Source: Schoenoplectus triqueter
Taxonomy: Eukaryota; Streptophyta; Magnoliopsida; Poales; Cyperaceae
DNA length: 37,378 nt
NCBI GenBank assembly: GCA_964058805.1
Contig: CAXKVV010001931.1
Span: 1-37,378 of the forward strand
Direction: 5' to 3'
Shown: positions 33,028-37,378 of the stretch, piece by piece
How the letters are laid out: each line of letters begins with the position of its first letter
Position numbering within the stretch: position 1 is the stretch's first letter
Program-made: the position numbers and the translations under genes
The notes under the pieces: model-generated
The model's input: only the letters and a program-made list of their open reading frames with translations
The model's database searches: none
What the model was told of the DNA's origin: nothing

Positions 33028-33422
33028 CACTGTTTGGGTTAGTAGTTAAGAATAGTGTGATGTTAGTGATATATAGGGAAATACGAGAAGAGTGCTAATT
33101 TTTACTATTTAGGTAAAATATTATTTGAGTAGAAACTTGAGAACAATGAAGAGAATAGTGAAAATAATTAATTATTTTTTAGTATTTTATTTAATAATAA
33201 TATTTATTTAATACTATTTCATACTAATATAAAATAATTTTTTTTTATTATTTTCACTACCCTCATGGACGCTAATTCACTAATTTAACGTTTTTTATGG
33301 GTTAACAGATTAGCACTGTTATGCTGCTATTTTCGATTTCAATTTTGTGTTTGAATGGTTGCTAATCCGAAAACAGTACCGTTATTCCCAAAACTGTACT
33401 ATTCTACACCATCCAAACACTC
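33028..33422. mobile_element. MITE-like element with GTTTGG ends
   Basis: The left end GCACTGTTTGGGTTAG and the right end CCATCCAAACACTC are imperfect inverted repeats. The similarity continues inward (AAGAATAGT against ACTATTCTA). The ends resemble those of the AT-rich family at 18347 and 25262, but the interior differs. No target duplication was resolved, so borders are approximate. Confidence 0.5.
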
Positions 33423-34104
33423 ATTAATTTTATGTTTACATATTGTCTAATTTTGAGAGCTCAATGGTCGATAGGAACCGACTGCCCACGTGGACAGATT
33501 TTCCTTCCCATAATGCATGTACACAGCCAATTTACGATTGACATGTGCCATTCACTGTGTCCAATTAATTTGATGCTAGTTAGTCTAGTTTTCTCCTTAT
33601 AAAATACAATTTTTCTAGTAACAAAAAAATGTTTATTTAATTCAAATACGCAGGTATCGCATTTATTTTTTTTCCTTGTCTCTTCAACTTCATGTTTTGA
33701 ACTAATAGAAAAAAGAACATATATTTTGCGCTCCATTCGAAATATTGAGTTGAATCAAATAGTAAATAGTGAAGTGCTTAATTTGCAATTCTATCTTGTA
33801 CTCTTTCTTTTCTTTCTTTCTTTACTTTTTTTTAACTTGTATACTAATTATCATATCATGATAACTTATTTTTAAATAAAATATTAGTTTTTCACTTAAA
33901 AAAACAAAAAATAATGAAAACTATGATATTTTGACCTTTTAAGTAATTTCATTGAGACTTTTAAGTTTAGCTTATTATTTGATTATTATGTATATTATTT
34001 TTGAGTAATTACTTGTGTTAAAAAAAGCTAAATCATTCCTCAAAATTTGATTAATTTGTCATATAATGATTAATCATTTAATAGTAGATCATTTGTCCAC
34101 TATG
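33423..34104. other. Intergenic region
   Basis: AT-rich. A 91-codon minus-strand ORF (33461-33736) is not recognised and is probably chance. Confidence 0.4.
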
Positions 34105-34605
34105 TTGCATGGGTGCGGGTGCGAGTATCATATCCGATACGGTGCGGGTGCGGCGATAAGAAAAATTTTAAAAACACTTGATACGGTTGCGGCTATATAT
34201 AATAAATTATTATATAAAAATATAAATAAATTATATAATAAATAAAGTTGAAAAGAAATTATTATATTTTATTGATATATAAATAATTGAAATGCTATAA
34301 CAACACAAATGACATGATATAAATTTCACTCAGGGACGTATCGGAGAAGTATCGAGGCGTATTGACGAGTATCGGGGGCGTATTCTTGATCGAAGCCACC
34401 AAAATATCTTGAAAAAAATATCATGGACGTATCAGGGGCGTATCAGAGGCGTATCGGGGGCGTATCGAGGCGTATCGGAACGTATCAGGACGTATCAGAG
34501 TTGTCAGGATACTTCAATACGCCAGCTAAAGTATCGAATGCATATCGCACGCGAATCGCACCCGCACCCGTATCAGATACGTATCCGATAAGGGATACGT
34601 GGGTA
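34105..34605. mobile_element. Foldback element with GGGTGCGGGTGCG arms and CGTATCGG minisatellite
   Basis: GGGTGCGGGTGCGAGTATC with TCCGATACGG (34111-34163) is mirrored by CGCACCCGCACCCGTATC with GTATCCGAT (about 34550-34595). Between them, 34330-34515 holds about twelve loose copies of a 10-11-bp unit CGTATC(G/A)GGGG. The structure fits a non-autonomous TIR element with subterminal repeats, probably hAT-like. Target duplication was not seen. The overlapping ORFs are translations of the minisatellite. Confidence 0.6.
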
Positions 34606-35199
34606 ATGGGCCGAATCTGGGTAACCCAGTTTGTCCATCAACCATAATATTAAGGTGTTTATCAACTTTCATTAATTAATTCATGGTTTTTTAAATAAAT
34701 ATAAAAAAAATCTATTTTAATAATAAATATTAATTAACTAAAATTTTAGTAATATGTATCATAGTGCGTAGGTGGGATGCGTATCAAACACACTAGTGAG
34801 ACAGGCACCTTTCCAAAAAAAAAAATTTACAAACCGATGCAAAAATTAATAAAAACAAGAGTCAATGGTCAAAGCGACAGTGAGACTAACTTCTTTCACA
34901 AAAATACATAATGCATCAGTAGGACACTTTGATTAATTTATACTTATTATTAAAATTGAAGTTGCAACTCGGACTTCATCCCAGAGTTCTCGATAATATT
35001 GTCTTTAAATAAATAATTAAAAATATATTTTTTAAAATAGATTTAATAAAATTTCACATTAAAAATTATATATAATTTTTAAATATTAAAAATGTATATT
35101 ATTATGGGAAGAGAGCCCTTGACAATAGCTTATTTTCACAATCTTGACAATGAATCTCTAAATAAATATTAAAAATATCTTAAAAATAAAAAACCTTAA
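34606..35199. other. Intergenic region
   Basis: AT-rich. A segment at about 35109-35175 (GACAAT...CTAAATAAATATTAAAAATATCTT) is a diverged relative of the arm at 35349-35410, suggesting an older related insertion. Confidence 0.4.
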
Positions 35200-35204
35200 A
35201 ATGA

Positions 35205-35277
35205 TTCATTTTTTTATGGTTCTTTCTAAATTATTATATTTAATTATATCATTCATAATGATAATATTACTATATAT

Positions 35278-35343
<66 letters not shown>

Positions 35344-35790
35344 GGGACAAGATCACTTGACAATCTTGACAATACATCTTTAAATAAATACGAAAAAAAT
35401 CTTAAAAGTAGAAAAACCTTATAGATATGTTATACTACTTATAGATTGATGGTGATTAAATTTTATGTAATTTCATTATTGTTTGCTAGTCCATCAAAGA
35501 CTATCAAAATGTTATACACTTTGTAATGATTTTAATTTAACAGTCTTCAATGGACTATCTAACAGTAATTTAATTGCATGAAATTTGAATCACGATCAAT
35601 CTATATATATATATATATATGAGTTTTTTATTTTTAAGATTTTTTTTGTATTTATTTGAAGATGCATTGTCAAGCGATCTTATCCCTATTATTAATAATA
35701 ATATAATTAAATATGTAGTAATTTTATCATTATGAATGATATAATTAAATATGATAATTTAAAAAGAATCATAAAAAGTTAAAATCCGTA
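35205..35790. mobile_element. Large hairpin element with a microsatellite in one arm
   Basis: The sequence folds back on itself around about 35525. TTATGGTTCTTTCTAAATTA (35216) pairs with the complement at about 35755-35780. GGGACAAGATCACTTGACAA (35343) pairs with 35665-35690, and ATAGATTGATGGTGATTAAA (about 35440) pairs with about 35580-35605. Nearly the whole unit is inverted-repeat arm, the form of a MITE or inverted duplication. Exact outer ends and target duplication are unclear. Confidence 0.7.
35279..35343. repeat. (ATA)n microsatellite, about 21 units
   Basis: A perfect trinucleotide array in the left arm of the hairpin element. The corresponding place in the right arm (about 35691-35704) has only a few imperfect units. 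Confidence 0.95.
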
Positions 35791-35949
35791 CATTAAAATT
35801 CGTGTTTAATTTTTTTCTCATAATTATTACAATTAAAATGAGTATTATAATTAATTTTTAAAAACTCTCCAAAAAAAAATTCTTACGGGATGCGTGCCCG
35901 CTGACAGACGGGATAGTTCTAGTACCTTCCAAAGCCTTCCTTCCGTACT

Positions 35950-36166
35950 CTTTCGCTAGGGTTTATCATCTCCTCCCCTTGCAACTCTCGCAAGTCTTAT
36001 CCCAATCTTCACTCCGAGCAAAAGAGAAAAAAACAGCCACACTTTCGATTTCAACCTCCTTCAAGGTCTATTTTTGTTCCTTTTGTCTTTAACTCTATTT
36101 GTTGATTGAGGAACCACATCATCTCGTCTGATTCAATATCTTCCCCTTTTGTGTTTAGGTTTAGCC
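35950..36166 (+). promoter_or_regulatory. CPN20 5' region: telo-box and likely leader intron
   Basis: CTAGGGTTTA at 35956-35965 is a telo-box (AAACCCTA complement), common near the start of plant housekeeping and plastid-protein genes. A probable leader intron runs from AAG|GTCTAT (36066) to TTTAG (36158), 93 bases, leaving GTTTAGCC before the ATG. The transcription start is not determined. Confidence 0.55.
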
Positions 36167-37378
36167 ATGGCATCAGTGCAGCTCTCTGGTTCAGGTATGA
36201 TGAAACCAACTGCTCTAGTGGCAACTAATAGGAGCGCTTCGACCTTCAGTGGCTTGCAGTTTAGGCTTGAAAAGAGCTCTCTGAGAGGCCTCACAGTGAG
36301 AGCTGCCACCATTGTTACCCCAAAGGTATGAATTTATTTGAAAAAAGCACGTAGTCAATTGAGATTCTTTTGTCAGCACGGGAGGTTATTTTACAGGCGA
36401 ACTTGTCTTTATCTATTTAGAAAGATATTTGACTTCAAAATTGTGGCTGCCTGTACTTGTTGCTATCAAATCTTTTAAATTGAACGCGAAATCTCTTTAA
36501 CCATATATTGACCCAGCCATAAACAATTCTCTTGTTGTACGCTTATCAAATGTGTTGAATTTTTTTTGGGTAATCCGCCTGGTTGCAGTACACAACAGTA
36601 AGGCCATTGGGTGACCGAGTGCTTGTTAAAACCAAATCTACTGAGGAAAAAACAAGTGGCGGCATATTTCTTCCATCTACAGTTCAGACCAAACCACAAG
36701 GTGGTGAGGTGGTTGCTGTTGGTCAGGGTAGAACTGTTGGCGACAAAAAAATTGGGGCCAGTGTTCAGGTACAACTAAATATTATTAGTGTACTTTATTT
36801 ATTTATTTTGTAAATTGTTAGTGGAAGGGTCTAATTGTATCATATTTACTTTGGGGACCAGAGTTAGAATTGTACTCAATGAAATGTATGCCTGTGTTCC
36901 TGGAAGGAGATGTATCTCATTGTTGGCCTTTACTTGTGGTTATACTTCAACCAAATTTTGACTGAATTGGGCAAATTTTTGTATAAAATTTTGGTCTCAA
37001 GAAATACTGAAACAGTACTAGCAGTTGAGATCTGCATTGATACAGAGCAAATAAAATGTACTTCTGTTATTGAATGCAGACAGGGGCTGAAGTAGTATAC
37101 TCAAAGTATGCGGGCACAGAAATTGAATTCAATGGAGTAAAGCATCTTATTCTGAAGGATGATGACATTGTAGGTGTTCTCGAGACTGATGATGTGAAAG
37201 ATATGAAGCCTCTGAGTGACCGTGTTCTAATCAAGGTTACTTTCTGTCTTCATGTGTGCGGTTTGTTGTGGTTAAATAGGTGTTAGGTCAAGAGTGCGCA
37301 GTGTGTGGCTGAGTTTTACAATCTGATCTGTTTCATCACATGAACAGGTTGCAGAAGTGGAAGATAAGACAGCAGGTG
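36167..37378 (+). CDS. CPN20: 20-kDa chloroplast co-chaperonin (CPN20/CPN21), exons 1-4, 3' end outside window
   Basis: Four phase-0 exons with GT/AG borders: 36167-36325, 36589-36768, 37080-37235, and 37348 to the window end. Exon 1 (53 codons, ATG in a GCCATGG context) is Ser/Thr-rich, ends with basic residues and VRAA, and reads as a chloroplast transit peptide. Exons 2 and 3 give a complete Cpn10-like domain: [38 protein letters not shown] and [15 protein letters not shown] second Cpn10-like domain starts at [10 protein letters not shown] and is cut in exon 4 ([11 protein letters not shown]). Two head-to-tail Cpn10 domains define plastid CPN20, the lid that caps Cpn60 during protein folding in the stroma; single-domain mitochondrial Cpn10 is excluded. 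No defect is visible in the part present. Confidence 0.96.

Noticed and set aside
34409..34647. ORFs with RIRGVSGAYRGVS-type repeats
   Set aside because: They translate the CGTATCGG minisatellite; two frames are open for the same reason.
36475..37095. ORFs overlapping CPN20 introns and the opposite strand
   Set aside because: They are shadows of exons 2 and 3 or intron read-through; the phase-0 spliced model explains the locus.

Overview
The window is nuclear DNA of a flowering plant, most likely a eudicot. It is AT-rich and densely packed with transposable elements of plant-specific families. The genes have plant-type introns, and one encodes a chloroplast-targeted co-chaperonin. I see no prokaryotic, organellar, rRNA, tRNA or CRISPR feature.

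Layout. 1-1597 is a hAT-type non-autonomous element cut by the window start. 1870-3895 is a decayed LINE with a GC-rich insertion, abutting the 3' end of a Ty1/copia element (3900-4340). 4670-7665 holds the last two exons of an SNM1/PSO2-like DNA cross-link repair nuclease gene, separated by a 2.7-kb intron. 8060-9300 is a broken plant-mobile-domain (PMD, MAIN-like) sequence between AT-rich inverted repeats. 9305-15489 is a small hAT element with an almost complete but mutated copia retrotransposon nested inside it; both insertions keep target duplications. 17726-18191 is a short non-autonomous Helitron. 18347-26464 is dominated by an AT-rich family with Harbinger-like ends (three copies, one of them inverted-duplicated), a TTA-flanked MITE and a second hAT element. 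26482-26862 is a foldback element whose core holds four 21-nt dyad repeats. 27030-29880 is a long-TIR, probably Mutator-like, element carrying a five-exon but broken PMD gene on the minus strand. 30518-30725 is a hAT MITE. 31866-32432 (minus) is a complete intronless ERF/DREB transcription factor gene. 33028-35790 holds three more foldback or MITE-like structures. 36167-37378 is the 5' part of the gene for the 20-kDa chloroplast co-chaperonin CPN20/CPN21, cut by the window end.

Only three loci look like host genes: SNM1-like (partial), the ERF factor, and CPN20 (partial). They show no functional link. They are islands in a region built by repeated nested insertion, and most of what is informative here is transposon structure: target duplications, nesting order, decay by C-to-T type stops, and inverted duplication.
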